NCBI GenBank assembly: GCA_019639175.1
Contig: JAHBSK010000008.1
Span: forward strand, 124,001-188,000
Direction: 5' to 3'
Source: Acidobacteriota bacterium
GTDB taxonomy: Bacteria > Acidobacteriota > Blastocatellia > Pyrinomonadales > Pyrinomonadaceae
DNA length: 64,000 nt
Shown piece after piece: positions 8,838 to 17,818 of this stretch. The notes below the pieces were generated by a model. It was given only the letters and a program-made list of their open reading frames with translations, was not told the DNA's origin and searched no databases. Each line of letters starts with the position of its first letter. Position 1 is the first letter of the stretch. Position numbers and translations under genes: made by a program.

Positions 8838-11630
8838 ATGAAGATCATCCTCCGTCCTTGTTTGGTATTTGTCCTGCTGACAATCTCGCTCACTGCCTTT
8901 TCTCAAAATGAGGAAAGGTTCGATTTTTACAAACGCGGCCCGTATAAGGAAAGTGTTCCGCGTCCGCAGGCGACGCTGCGTTTTGACGTGGGCGACCACC
9001 ACACGACCTATGCCCAGATGGAGCAGGTCATCGAACGCATCGCAAAAGCTGCACCTGACCGCGTAAGGATCTATGAGATCGGGACGACGCACGAACACAG
9101 GATGCAATATCTGATAGCGATCTCTTCGCCGGAAAATATCGCTCGTATAGACGAGATACGCGCAAATGTAAAAAAACTCGCCGATCCGCGTTCCACCTCT
9201 GCCGCCGAAGCCGCCCGCATCGCCGAAAACACGCCTGCTATTGCGTGGATGGCATATACGATACACGGCAACGAATCCGCATCGTTCGAGGCGATGATGC
9301 AGGTCGTCTATCAGCTTGCGGCATCAGATGAACCGGCGACGCTCGACATTCTTAAGAATACTGTGACGCTTATTTTACCGGGCGAAAACCCTGACGGCCA
9401 CGAACGTTTCGTAACGTGGTACAACTCCGTCGCGACCGGTGACGCGAGCCGAAGCGCCATTGAACATCGCGAACCGTGGAGCATTTTTGGCCGCTACAAC
9501 CATTACCGCTTTGACCTGAACCGCGACACGCTGACCATGACGCAAAAGGAAACGCGAAATATGCAGGCGGCGTATGTCGAATGGAATCCGCAGGTGCTGG
9601 TTGACCATCACGGCCAGCCTTCGCAATATTTTTTCCCGCCGGTCGCCCTGCCGATCAACCCAAACCTGCCCCAGCCGGAAACCAATCGCTGGCAGGAAAT
9701 GTTTGGACGCGCGAATGCAAAAGCCTTTGACGCAAATAAGTGGGATTACTACGTTCGCGACGTTTTTGATGCGTTCTATCCCGGATATTGGGATATGTAT
9801 CCTTCGCTTAACGGCGCGATAGCGATGACATACGAAACGGACGGCGGCGGCTTTAAGGGATTGAACTGGACTCGCGAGGACGGCACCATCGTAACGCTGC
9901 GGTCTGCCATCGCCAAACATTTTGTCGCGTCAATGACCACGCTGGAAACGCTGGCTGCAAACAAGACGGAAAGGCTGCGGGAATTTCACGCCTTTCGCGT
10001 CAATGGCATGGAAGCACACGCAAGGGCAGCGATGAAACGCATTATCATCACGCCCGAAGCGGACCGCGTTAAGGCCGCCGAGTTGATAGAAGTGCTGCGG
10101 CGGTCAAACATTGAGGTGAACGTCGCATCCTCGCCGTTCTCGTCATCGACGGCCCGAACCTATATGGAAAAGGACGCGCGGCCCGCGACGAAAAACTTCC
10201 CTACCGGTTCTTACGTCATCGACCTGAACCAGCCGCAGCGTGTTCTGATAAAAAGCATCCTCGAACCGGACACGCCGCAAGACAAGGCTTTTGTTGACGA
10301 CAACATGGCGCGTTTTCGCCGCAACCAGATGCGCGGCAAGGGCCAGCCAAAGGAAGATTACGGATTTTATGACGTAACGGCGTGGTCGCTGCCGTTGGCT
10401 TACGGGCTGAATGCTTATTGGACGAGCGACACGGGTGCGGTTCCGGGTTCGCGTGTGACGGATGAATATATCGCAGGCCAAAAACACGGCAGCGTCAACG
10501 GACAGGCCCAAATAGCCTACATCGTCCCGTATGACACCGATTCGACCGGGCCTTTCGTTCTGCGTCTTCTGCAGCAGGGCCGTCGCGTCAACGTGGCGAC
10601 GCGTCCGTTGAACGCCGACGGAAGGAACTGGCCCGAAGGCACATTCGTGATCCGCGTTTCTAGAAATAACGATTCCATACACGAGGCGGTTCGCTCTCTG
10701 GCTGCCGAACTCGGCGTCAACGTGACCGCGGCAAATTCCGGTTATGCCGAAGAAGGCGACACAGGCATCGGCGGCCAGGCGGTTGTCCCGCTCCGCGACC
10801 CGCGAATAGCAATGCTCGCCGACGATCCGGTCGATCAGACATCGTTCGGCTCGATCTGGTGGACGCTTGACCGCTATGGCGTCAAATTCACCGCCATTTC
10901 TATGAACTCTGTCAACAACAGCACTCTGAGGGATTTTAACATTCTCATTCTTCCAAACGGTTCGCCGGGACGTTATATGTCCGGTTTAGGAACACGCGGT
11001 GTGACGACACTGAAAACCTGGCTGGCTCAGGGCGGGACGCTTGTCACGGTGAAAGGCTCATCCGTTTTTGCAACGCTCAAGGATGTCGGCCTTTCGTCCG
11101 CCAAAATGGTCGGCAGCGATGAGGGCGAGCCGTCCAAAACGCCTGCTCCGGCGGCGTCACCGACACCTGCTTCGCAGGCCGGTCAAGACCAATGGAAAAC
11201 CGATAATGACGACGGCATCGCCCCTGAACTTCCGCCGATTGCCTCGCCTTCGGCGGATGCCAATCGCGTTCCCGTGCCTCTTCCGGGTTCGATAATGAGG
11301 GCGACCGTGGACAGAACGAACTATCTGACCTACGGGCTGAAACAGAACGAACTTCCGGTTCTTATGGCAAGCGGATATTTTTTCAGGTATTCTGATGAAG
11401 GCACAAATGCTCTGATATTCCGATCTTCAGGACAAAAAACGCTGACGATTTCGGGATTTGTCTGGGAAGGCAACACCGAACGGCTGCTTGACGGCACGGC
11501 ATATGTCCTTGACGAATCCGCCGGTGGCGGACGTGTCATAATGTTTGCGGAAGACCCGTTCTATCGCGGCATTTATCGTTCCGCGACCCGGCCGTTCTTC
11601 AATTCGATGCTCTTCGGCGGAGTGTTTTAG
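8838..11630 (+). CDS. Secreted M14 family zinc carboxypeptidase
   Basis: 930 residues with a signal peptide (to about SLTAFSQ). The M14 zinc ligands are visible: HGNE (about 141-144) and the later His in VDHHGQP (about 255), with ENPDGHERF (about 182) between them and TYETDGGG (about 331) as the likely catalytic Glu region. Family members remove C-terminal residues or act on peptidoglycan peptides. A long C-terminal part (about 550-930) includes a glutaminase-like Rossmann region (FNILILPNGSPG) and a Pro/Ala-rich linker (about 760-800). It heads a cluster of genes for secreted proteins and fits the peptidase-rich theme of the window. Confidence 0.9.
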   Translation: MKIILRPCLVFVLLTISLTAFSQNEERFDFYKRGPYKESVPRPQATLRFDVGDHHTTYAQMEQVIERIAKAAPDRVRIYEIGTTHEHRMQYLIAISSPENIARIDEIRANVKKLADPRSTSAAEAARIAENTPAIAWMAYTIHGNESASFEAMMQVVYQLAASDEPATLDILKNTVTLILPGENPDGHERFVTWYNSVATGDASRSAIEHREPWSIFGRYNHYRFDLNRDTLTMTQKETRNMQAAYVEWNPQVLVDHHGQPSQYFFPPVALPINPNLPQPETNRWQEMFGRANAKAFDANKWDYYVRDVFDAFYPGYWDMYPSLNGAIAMTYETDGGGFKGLNWTREDGTIVTLRSAIAKHFVASMTTLETLAANKTERLREFHAFRVNGMEAHARAAMKRIIITPEADRVKAAELIEVLRRSNIEVNVASSPFSSSTARTYMEKDARPATKNFPTGSYVIDLNQPQRVLIKSILEPDTPQDKAFVDDNMARFRRNQMRGKGQPKEDYGFYDVTAWSLPLAYGLNAYWTSDTGAVPGSRVTDEYIAGQKHGSVNGQAQIAYIVPYDTDSTGPFVLRLLQQGRRVNVATRPLNADGRNWPEGTFVIRVSRNNDSIHEAVRSLAAELGVNVTAANSGYAEEGDTGIGGQAVVPLRDPRIAMLADDPVDQTSFGSIWWTLDRYGVKFTAISMNSVNNSTLRDFNILILPNGSPGRYMSGLGTRGVTTLKTWLAQGGTLVTVKGSSVFATLKDVGLSSAKMVGSDEGEPSKTPAPAASPTPASQAGQDQWKTDNDDGIAPELPPIASPSADANRVPVPLPGSIMRATVDRTNYLTYGLKQNELPVLMASGYFFRYSDEGTNALIFRSSGQKTLTISGFVWEGNTERLLDGTAYVLDESAGGGRVIMFAEDPFYRGIYRSATRPFFNSMLFGGVF

Positions 11631-11651
11631 AACAGTCGAGAATTAAAATAT

Positions 11652-12137
11652 ATGTTCACAGTAAAGGCAGCATACAGCGACGATTTTGAACTGGCGACAA
11701 CGGTCGAGGCGGCAAAGGAGTTCTTCTCTGACATGAAGAACTTTGCACGGCTGATGCCCGGCGTTTCCGAGATACATATCGACAATAACGGCATCGCACA
11801 TTGGCGCATCGAGGCCGATGTGCCGATGGTCGGAACGATCCGCCAGAAATTCGCCGTCGAAAAGACAGAGGATTCCGACGACCGCATCGAATGGTTCCCG
11901 ATAAAGGCCGAGACCGAAAATCTGCTGCGTTTTTCTGCCGATTTTCTGCAAAAGGCAAAGGACGTGACGCTTGTTCACTTTACTCAAATGGTAGAGATCA
12001 GACGGCGTTCCGCGCGCGACCTGCACATGCTGGCCGGTCTGGTCGGCGAGACAATTATCAGCAATGAGATGACCCGAAAGGTATCGGAAATGATCAACAT
12101 TTTCATCCAGCGAGCTAAGGAGAGACTAGAAAAATGA
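11652..12137 (+). CDS. SRPBCC (START/polyketide cyclase-like) family protein
   Basis: 161 residues. The N-terminal strand and helix (VKAAYSDDFELATTVEAAKEF, shortened here) followed by MKNFARLMPGV are typical of CoxG/SRPBCC domains, which form a helix-grip pocket for a hydrophobic ligand. No signal peptide is present, so it is cytosolic. The stop codon overlaps the next start (ATGA), so it is translated together with the DUF2911 protein. The ligand is unknown. Confidence 0.8.
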   Translation: MFTVKAAYSDDFELATTVEAAKEFFSDMKNFARLMPGVSEIHIDNNGIAHWRIEADVPMVGTIRQKFAVEKTEDSDDRIEWFPIKAETENLLRFSADFLQKAKDVTLVHFTQMVEIRRRSARDLHMLAGLVGETIISNEMTRKVSEMINIFIQRAKERLEK

Positions 12138-12976
12138 AATTAAGGCAATATTCCCTTTTAATGACAATAGTGCTTTTCGCGGCCTCCGCCGCGTTTGCCC
12201 AGGTGACGATCCCTCGCGAGAGCAACTATCAGGAAATGGTTCAGATCGTCGGAGACACAAAGATCGCCATCACCTATCACAGGCCGAACGCCAAAGGCCG
12301 TGACCTGTGGGGCGGACTGGTGCCGTATGGCGAGGTCTGGCGGACCGGAGCCAATAATGCTACGACGTTCGAGGCCACAAACGATATCACGGTGAACGGA
12401 CAGCTTCTTAAAAAAGGCAAATACAGCCTGCACTCGCTCCCTGCCAACGGCGACTGGCAGATCATCTTTAACAAGGTCGCAGATCAATGGGGCAGCTTTA
12501 CCTACGACGAAAAGCAGGACGAACTTCGCATCAAAGCCACACCCGTAAAGGCCGAATTTCGTGAAACGATGTCGATAACGTTCGAGAATGTCGTCGGGAA
12601 TAAAACTGATGTGACCATCCGATGGGGCGAACTGGCGGTTCCCTTTACGGTCGATGTCGGTGATTTCAAAGCACGCTTTGTTGCCGGTCACATACGCCGC
12701 ACCAACTCCGAGCGGATGACGCTTGCAAACTTTGTTCTTTCGGAGAAGATGACGGCCAGCTACGCGGACGCTCTTTCGTGGGTGGAAGGCGTCGAACGAA
12801 CGTCAAAAACGTTCGGTGTTCTGTCACTCAAAGCCAGATTGCTGAACGAGATGGGCCGTAAAGCCGAGGCAATAACGACCGCTGAAGAAGCGATAAAGAT
12901 CGGCAAGGCGGCAACGCCGGCCGCGAACACAAACGCTCTGGAAAATATGGTAAAGGCCTGGAAGGAAGGAAAATAG
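12134..12976 (+). CDS. Secreted DUF2911 domain protein
   Basis: 280 residues with a signal peptide ending near AAFAQ (residue 23). The DUF2911 core spans about 30-170 and shows YHRPNAKGRDLWGGLVPYG, WRTGANNATTFE and GKYSLHSLPANGDWQIIFN. A C-terminal helical part (about 195-280) looks TPR-like (LLNEMGRKAEAITTAEEAIK). DUF2911 proteins are common in Bacteroidetes and acidobacteria and have no settled function. It is coupled to the upstream SRPBCC gene by a 4-base overlap and ended by a strong terminator at 12999. Confidence 0.88.
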   Translation: MKLRQYSLLMTIVLFAASAAFAQVTIPRESNYQEMVQIVGDTKIAITYHRPNAKGRDLWGGLVPYGEVWRTGANNATTFEATNDITVNGQLLKKGKYSLHSLPANGDWQIIFNKVADQWGSFTYDEKQDELRIKATPVKAEFRETMSITFENVVGNKTDVTIRWGELAVPFTVDVGDFKARFVAGHIRRTNSERMTLANFVLSEKMTASYADALSWVEGVERTSKTFGVLSLKARLLNEMGRKAEAITTAEEAIKIGKAATPAANTNALENMVKAWKEGK

Positions 12977-12998
12977 CCCGCAATTTTTGAGCGGATAG

Positions 12999-13047
12999 AA
13001 CGTCTCGTCAAAAGCGGCATTGCCGGATTTGACGAGGCGTTATTTTT
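12999..13047 (+). terminator. Rho-independent terminator after the DUF2911 gene
   Basis: AACGTCTCGTCAAA (12999-13012) pairs with TTTGACGAGGCGTT (13028-13041), a 14-bp stem with one G-U pair, followed by ATTTTTC. Confidence 0.85.
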
Positions 13048-13093
13048 CAGATAATATTCTTATTGAAATTGGTTTTCATTTTCCTTTATCTTA

Positions 13094-13369
13094 ATGCAGA
13101 CGAACGCAGCACATAAATTTGCACCCGTTGTCACTGACGACAAACGCATAGACCTGAAGATCGAAGGCGAAAACGCCGCCATCAGCCTTTCGTTATGGAC
13201 GGACGGCCTCGGCTGGTGTACGCAAAAAACCATGACGCTCGACGCCGACCTGCTCGACGACCTCCACCGCGTCATCGCCGCCGCCCGCCTAAGGATCAGA
13301 AACGATGCCGACTCTGAAACATCGGATCCTGCATCCGCGAGAGTCATCAACTTCCCTTCATTTGCCTGA
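13094..13369 (+). CDS. Small conserved-looking protein of unknown function
   Basis: 91 residues, start ATG, no signal peptide. The amino acid make-up is that of a folded protein: two beta stretches (RIDLKIEGENAAISLSLWTD and GWCTQKTMTLD) and one amphipathic helix (LLDDLHRVIAAARLRIR), then a polar tail. No Shine-Dalgarno sequence is evident. It lies alone between a terminator and a 323-base non-coding stretch. No function can be proposed. Confidence 0.55.
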   Translation: MQTNAAHKFAPVVTDDKRIDLKIEGENAAISLSLWTDGLGWCTQKTMTLDADLLDDLHRVIAAARLRIRNDADSETSDPASARVINFPSFA

Positions 13370-13692
13370 CACTTTTCCCCGATGCCTCTCCGCTATTAAC
13401 CTTGTCACTCCATAGTGATCCCTAAACCGCTGTTTTATATCGGACACGCTTTCTTACCGAGCGAGTTTGCTGTTTGCAGGCAAAGGCAAAACAAAGTATC
13501 ATTCGTTTCGTAAATTTCACAATCTATATCGGCACGTTCGCAAGGCACCGCATCCGCGTGTGCTGCCAAAGAGACCGGAAATTGGGGCATTGCTATCAGG
13601 TTTTTCTGATGCTGTCCTGATCCGGGGAAAGCCGTTGTTAGATCATCTCAAGACATCTTGATCCTTAGGTCAGGAAACAGGGGGATACACAC
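13370..13692. other. Intergenic leader of the FG-GAP/VCBS protein gene
   Basis: 323 bases. The only open frame (13467-13661) has an unremarkable composition and no homology I recognise. A purine-rich ribosome site (GGGGGAT, about nine bases before the ATG at 13693) is clear. I looked for a cyclic di-GMP riboswitch because of short GGCAAA motifs near 13480 but could not complete the conserved core. Confidence 0.4.
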
Positions 13693-16600
13693 ATGCCCGC
13701 ACCTGCCCGCCGTAATCTTTCACAGCATTTTGCACTGGCCACTTGTATTGCATTTACCGTTCTTATCGGTTTTCTGATCATGGGAGCGGGGACGGGAGCC
13801 GCGCCGCTATATGGGCTTGCCGGATCGGTGCGCTCATTTTTTGGTGATGAGGCAAAGCCGGGTGCGGCGGATAAGCGCGGATCGGCATTGCTGCCTTTGG
13901 GCGGGGCTGCGTCCTGTACGGGCGAGCAAACATGGCCGGAGCAGCAAAAGCTGAGCGCGGACGACGGTGCGGCAAATGACCAGTTCGGCGGGTCGGTGTC
14001 GGTCAGCGGCGATACGGCGATCGCCGGCGTGCCTCTTGACGACGACAATGGCAATAATTCAGGCTCGGCTTTTATTTTTACGCGGAACGGCGAGGTCTGG
14101 ACAAGGCAGCAAACGCTGACCCCTTTGGACGGCGCGGCGGGCCACCAGTTCGGCCAGTCGGTCGCGATCAGCGGCGATACTGTAATTATCGGGGCGATAT
14201 TCAGCGACGGCAACGCGACAACTTCAGGCGCGGCGTATGTTTTTACGCGGAGCGGAGGGGTCTGGACACAGCAGCAAAAGCTGGCCGCATCGGATGGCCT
14301 GGGGGGCGACCAATTCGGTGCCTCGGTCGCGATCAGCGGCGATACTGTAATTGTCGGGGCAACATTTGGCGACGGCAACGTGACAGATTCAGGAGCGGCT
14401 TATATTTTTACCCGGAGCGGCGGGGTCTGGACCGAGCAGCAAAAGCTGACCGCATCGGACGGCGCGGGGGCTGACTGGTTCGGCACCACGGTCTCTATCA
14501 ACAACGATACGGCAATTACCGGTGCTCCTTTTGACGATGACGCCGGCAACAATTCAGGCTCGGCGTATGTTTTTACCAGAACCGGCACAAACTGGACCGA
14601 GCAGCAGAAGCTGACCGCACCCGACGGCGGGGTGAATGCCCAATTCGGCAGATCGGTCTCGGTCAGCGGTGATACGGCAATTGCCGGGTCACCCGGCGAC
14701 AATTCTGCCCGAGGCTCGGCGTATGTTTTTACCAGAACCGGCACAAACTGGACACAGCAGCAGAAACTGACCGCACTGGATGGGGAAGGAGGCGACATTT
14801 TCGGCTGGTCGGTGGCGATCAGCGGCGATACGGCAATTGTCGGCGCCCGTCTGGACAATACGCCCACATCGCGTGCAGGCTCAGCGTATGTTTTTCTCAG
14901 AACCGGCACAAACTGGACCGAGCAGCAAAAGCTGACCGCATCGGACGGGGAAGGAGGTGACGAACTCGGCGTCTCGGTCTCGATCAGCGGCGATACGGCA
15001 ATTGCCGGAGCATATTTTGATGATTCCCTCCTGGGCAGTCAGGATGCAGGCTCGGCGTATGTTTTTACCAGAAGCGGGACAAACTGGACCGAGCAGCAAA
15101 AACTGAGCGCAGATGACAGTGCGGAGCATGACTATTTCGGCAATTCGGTCTCGGTCAGCGGCGATACGGCCATTATCGGCGCAGCACGGCATGACAATGT
15201 GAACGGCATTAACGCAGGCTCGGCATATGTTTTTATCAAAACCGGCACAACATGGACGAGGCTGCAAAATCTTCTGGCTTCGGACGGTGCGGCAGATGAC
15301 GTGTTCGGCATTTCGGTCGCGATCAGCGGCGATACGGCAATTATCGGGGCGCCTGGCGACGATGACAACGGTAGTGAATCAGGCTCGGCCTATATTGTTA
15401 CGCGGAACGGCGGCCAATGGACAGAGATGCAGAAGCTGACCGCATCGGACGGCGCGGCGGGCGACAGTTTCGGCACTTCAGTCTCGATCAGCGGCGATAC
15501 GGCAATTGTCGGTTCTATGCAGGACGATGACGCCGGCACTAATTCAGGCTCGGTCTATATTTTTACGCGGAGCGGCGGCGTTTGGACACAGCAGCAGAAG
15601 CTGACCGCATCGGACGGCGCGGCGGGCGACAGTTTCGGCACTTCAGTCTCGATCAGCGGCGATACGGCAATTGTCGGGTCGCGTCTTGACGATTACGCCG
15701 GCACCGATTCAGGCTCGGCTTATATTTATACGCGGAGCGGCGGCCAATGGACTGAGCAAAAGCTGACCGCATCGGACGCGGCGGCAGGTGACCGGTTCGG
15801 CGTCTCGGTCGCGATCAGCGGCGATACGATAATTGTCGGGGCTTATTTGGACGATGACCTTGGCTCTGCTTCAGGCTCGGCATATGTTTTTATTAGAACC
15901 GGCACAAACTGGACCGAGCAGCAGAAGCTGACCGCATCAGACGGCGCGGAGGATGACGTATTCGGCGTCTCGGTCGCGATCAGCGGTGATACGGTAATTG
16001 CCGGGGCAACTTTTAACTCTCTGCCCGGAGGAGCCGAACAAGGCTCTGCTTATATCTTTACGCGGAGCGGGGGCCAATGGACCGAGCGGGACAAGCTGAC
16101 CGCATCGGACGGGACGTCGTTTGACGAGTATGGCTACTCAGTCGCGGTTGACGGCGCTACGGCAATGGTCGGGGCTATTCGGCACCCGAACCATACGTTC
16201 AGAGGAGCGGCATACGTATTTACCAGGGAATGCGCCGCAAACCCGGCTCCATTTGATTTTGACGGAGATGGGCGAACTGACATCAGTATTTTTCGGCCAG
16301 GGAACGGGCAGTGGTGGTATTTGAGGTCGAGTGACGGGGGGAACCGTGCGTTCACATTTGGGACGGACGGGGACGTGCTAGTGCCGGGAGATTACACGGG
16401 TGACGGCAGAACGGATGTGGCGTTCTATCGGCCATCGACGGGCATGTGGTATGTTTTGCGGTCAGAGTCTCCGAGCTTCTATGCGTTCCCGTTCGGGGCG
16501 CCGACCGACATTCCCGCTCCTGCCGATTACGACGGTGACGGAAAGACGGACGCGGCGGTTTACAGGCCGTCGAACGGGACATGGTTCATTCTTCGTTCCA

Positions 16601-17088
16601 CGGACGGAGGCGTGACATGGGAAACCTTCGGCGGTTCGACAGACCGTCCGGTTCCCGCCGACTATGACGGCGACGGCAAGGCGGATGTCGCGGTCTTGAG
16701 GCCGACGGGCGGCACAGGCCTCAGCGAATGGTGGATAAAGAGAAGCTCGGACGGCGGCAATCGTGCGTTCCTCTTCGGAACGGCGACCGACAGGGCGGTT
16801 CAGGGCGACTACACAGGCGACGGCAGGGCCGATGTTGCATTCTGGCGGCCGTCAACGGGCATGTGGTATGTGCTGAGGTCAGAGGATTTGAGCTTCTATG
16901 CTTTCCCGTTCGGTTCACCGACCGACATCCCGACACCCGGCGATTACGACGGCGACGGACGCTTTGACGCAGCGGTCTTCCGCCCCTCGAACGGAACATG
17001 GTTCGTCAACCAAACCACCGAAGGCATCCTTATCACAACCTTCGGCGCACCAACCGACCTACCGGTCCCGAATGCCTATGTGCGGTGA
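13693..17088 (+). CDS. Large exported FG-GAP / VCBS repeat protein
   Basis: 1131 residues. An N-terminal hydrophobic helix (about 18-40) acts as signal or anchor. I count 14 tandem FG-GAP units of about 55 residues (about 78-846), each with a DxFGxSVxISGDTAIxGA core and a GSAYVFTR end. Six VCBS-type units follow with calcium-binding DxDGDGxxD loops (such as FDFDGDGRTD and DYDGDGKAD) and FRPSNGTWF blades. FG-GAP and VCBS units form beta-propellers, so 14 + 6 suggests two or three propellers in a row. Likely a cell-surface or secreted adhesin or matrix protein. The repeats are close copies at DNA level. A terminator follows at 17115. Confidence 0.92.
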   Translation: MPAPARRNLSQHFALATCIAFTVLIGFLIMGAGTGAAPLYGLAGSVRSFFGDEAKPGAADKRGSALLPLGGAASCTGEQTWPEQQKLSADDGAANDQFGGSVSVSGDTAIAGVPLDDDNGNNSGSAFIFTRNGEVWTRQQTLTPLDGAAGHQFGQSVAISGDTVIIGAIFSDGNATTSGAAYVFTRSGGVWTQQQKLAASDGLGGDQFGASVAISGDTVIVGATFGDGNVTDSGAAYIFTRSGGVWTEQQKLTASDGAGADWFGTTVSINNDTAITGAPFDDDAGNNSGSAYVFTRTGTNWTEQQKLTAPDGGVNAQFGRSVSVSGDTAIAGSPGDNSARGSAYVFTRTGTNWTQQQKLTALDGEGGDIFGWSVAISGDTAIVGARLDNTPTSRAGSAYVFLRTGTNWTEQQKLTASDGEGGDELGVSVSISGDTAIAGAYFDDSLLGSQDAGSAYVFTRSGTNWTEQQKLSADDSAEHDYFGNSVSVSGDTAIIGAARHDNVNGINAGSAYVFIKTGTTWTRLQNLLASDGAADDVFGISVAISGDTAIIGAPGDDDNGSESGSAYIVTRNGGQWTEMQKLTASDGAAGDSFGTSVSISGDTAIVGSMQDDDAGTNSGSVYIFTRSGGVWTQQQKLTASDGAAGDSFGTSVSISGDTAIVGSRLDDYAGTDSGSAYIYTRSGGQWTEQKLTASDAAAGDRFGVSVAISGDTIIVGAYLDDDLGSASGSAYVFIRTGTNWTEQQKLTASDGAEDDVFGVSVAISGDTVIAGATFNSLPGGAEQGSAYIFTRSGGQWTERDKLTASDGTSFDEYGYSVAVDGATAMVGAIRHPNHTFRGAAYVFTRECAANPAPFDFDGDGRTDISIFRPGNGQWWYLRSSDGGNRAFTFGTDGDVLVPGDYTGDGRTDVAFYRPSTGMWYVLRSESPSFYAFPFGAPTDIPAPADYDGDGKTDAAVYRPSNGTWFILRSTDGGVTWETFGGSTDRPVPADYDGDGKADVAVLRPTGGTGLSEWWIKRSSDGGNRAFLFGTATDRAVQGDYTGDGRADVAFWRPSTGMWYVLRSEDLSFYAFPFGSPTDIPTPGDYDGDGRFDAAVFRPSNGTWFVNQTTEGILITTFGAPTDLPVPNAYVR
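13924..16230 (+). repeat. Tandem 165-bp coding repeats (14 FG-GAP units)
   Basis: Successive units keep a period near 165 bp and share long identical stretches. Units 10 and 11 are identical over about 84 bp (15429-15512 and 15594-15677), which points to recent duplication or gene conversion. Unit lengths vary slightly only in the calcium-loop region. Confidence 0.9.
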
Positions 17089-17114
17089 TCGTAGTAAATA
17101 ACCAGACAGAAAAG

Positions 17115-17149
17115 CCCTCCGAAGTCCAATGCTCCGGAGGGTCTTTCTC
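17115..17149 (+). terminator. Terminator between the VCBS and ferritin genes
   Basis: CCCTCCG (17115-17121) pairs with CGGAGGG (17135-17141), then TCTTTCTC. It lies between convergent genes. Confidence 0.7.
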
Positions 17150-17168
17150 AATTTATTCACACGTGATA

Positions 17169-17630
17169 CTAACCGACCTCTCTGAGGACGATGCGTTCTG
17201 AGCCGGCTTTGGCGACGCGTTCGGATGTGAGTTTTTCAAGTTCCTCGATGTGCATCTGCTCGTCGGCGATCTGGCCTTCGAGCCAGAATTTCTGCGGCAG
17301 GTCGTTGTCGTCACAGGCTGCCCAAGCGGCCATGTAAGCGGCTATCGCCTCGCGTTCGAGTTCGAGGTCCTGCTTCAGCATTTCCTTGAGTTCGACCGAC
17401 TGGCGTATGACGGCCGGTTCGACCGTCGGCACACCGCCGAGGGCAACTATCTTGTCACCCAAAACTTCCGCGTGGCCCTGAGCCTCTTCGGCCATGTCGC
17501 GAAACCAGTCCTTAAAGACCTCGCGATCAGTACCGGTCACAAGATAGCTGTGCTGTGAATACTGAATGACACCGGCCAATTCATATCCCAAAGCCTTGTT
17601 CAAATTCTCTACCAATTCTGTTCTTGCCAT
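17169..17630 (-). CDS. Bacterioferritin-like ferritin-superfamily protein
   Basis: 153 residues, all helical. Metal-ligand motifs of a four-helix ferritin are present: YELAG near residue 17, EEAQGHAE near 48-55, LEREAIAAY near 95 and ADEQMHIEEL near 125. It should oxidise and store iron, or protect against peroxide, in the cytosol. The length suits bacterioferritin or Dps-like proteins. I see no clear haem-ligand methionine, so a non-haem form is possible. The upstream region has a consensus TTGACA and a perfect palindrome at the expected transcription start (17643-17695), so it is probably controlled by a repressor. Confidence 0.85.
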   Translation of the reverse strand: MARTELVENLNKALGYELAGVIQYSQHSYLVTGTDREVFKDWFRDMAEEAQGHAEVLGDKIVALGGVPTVEPAVIRQSVELKEMLKQDLELEREAIAAYMAAWAACDDNDLPQKFWLEGQIADEQMHIEELEKLTSERVAKAGSERIVLREVG

Positions 17631-17642
17631 GATCTGCCCCCA

Positions 17643-17695
17643 TATACCTGCTCAGGTATAATGAAGAGACTATCAGCGACGAACCCATATGTCAA
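17643..17695 (-). promoter_or_regulatory. Promoter and palindromic operator of the ferritin gene
   Basis: On the minus strand TTGACA (17690-17695) is followed after 17 bases by TAGTCT, a weak -10. Downstream lies the perfect palindrome TATACCTG-AG-CAGGTATA (17643-17660), 13 bases before the start codon. Its position over the likely start site is that of a repressor operator. Confidence 0.55.
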
Positions 17696-17818
17696 GATAA
17701 GTCTTTTATTTTCAATAAGATAGAATTGACTTTCAATTTCAATAGCAACAAGCGGTGCCGAATGCTTTTACGGTCTGGCCGGCAACAGGCCAAAGCTAAA
17801 CCAATAGATCCTAAGGAG

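Noticed and set aside
13480-13640. Possible cyclic di-GMP riboswitch in the leader of the surface-protein gene.
   Set aside because: Only isolated GGCAAA-like bits are present; the second conserved strand of the aptamer core cannot be found.
13467-13661. A 64-codon frame before the large surface-protein gene.
   Set aside because: No ribosome site, no conserved-looking pattern, and a composition rich in Arg/His/Pro like chance frames here.
13924-16230. Evenly spaced repeats that could be mistaken for a CRISPR array.
   Set aside because: They lie in one open frame, have 165-bp units and encode FG-GAP blades; there are no variable spacers.
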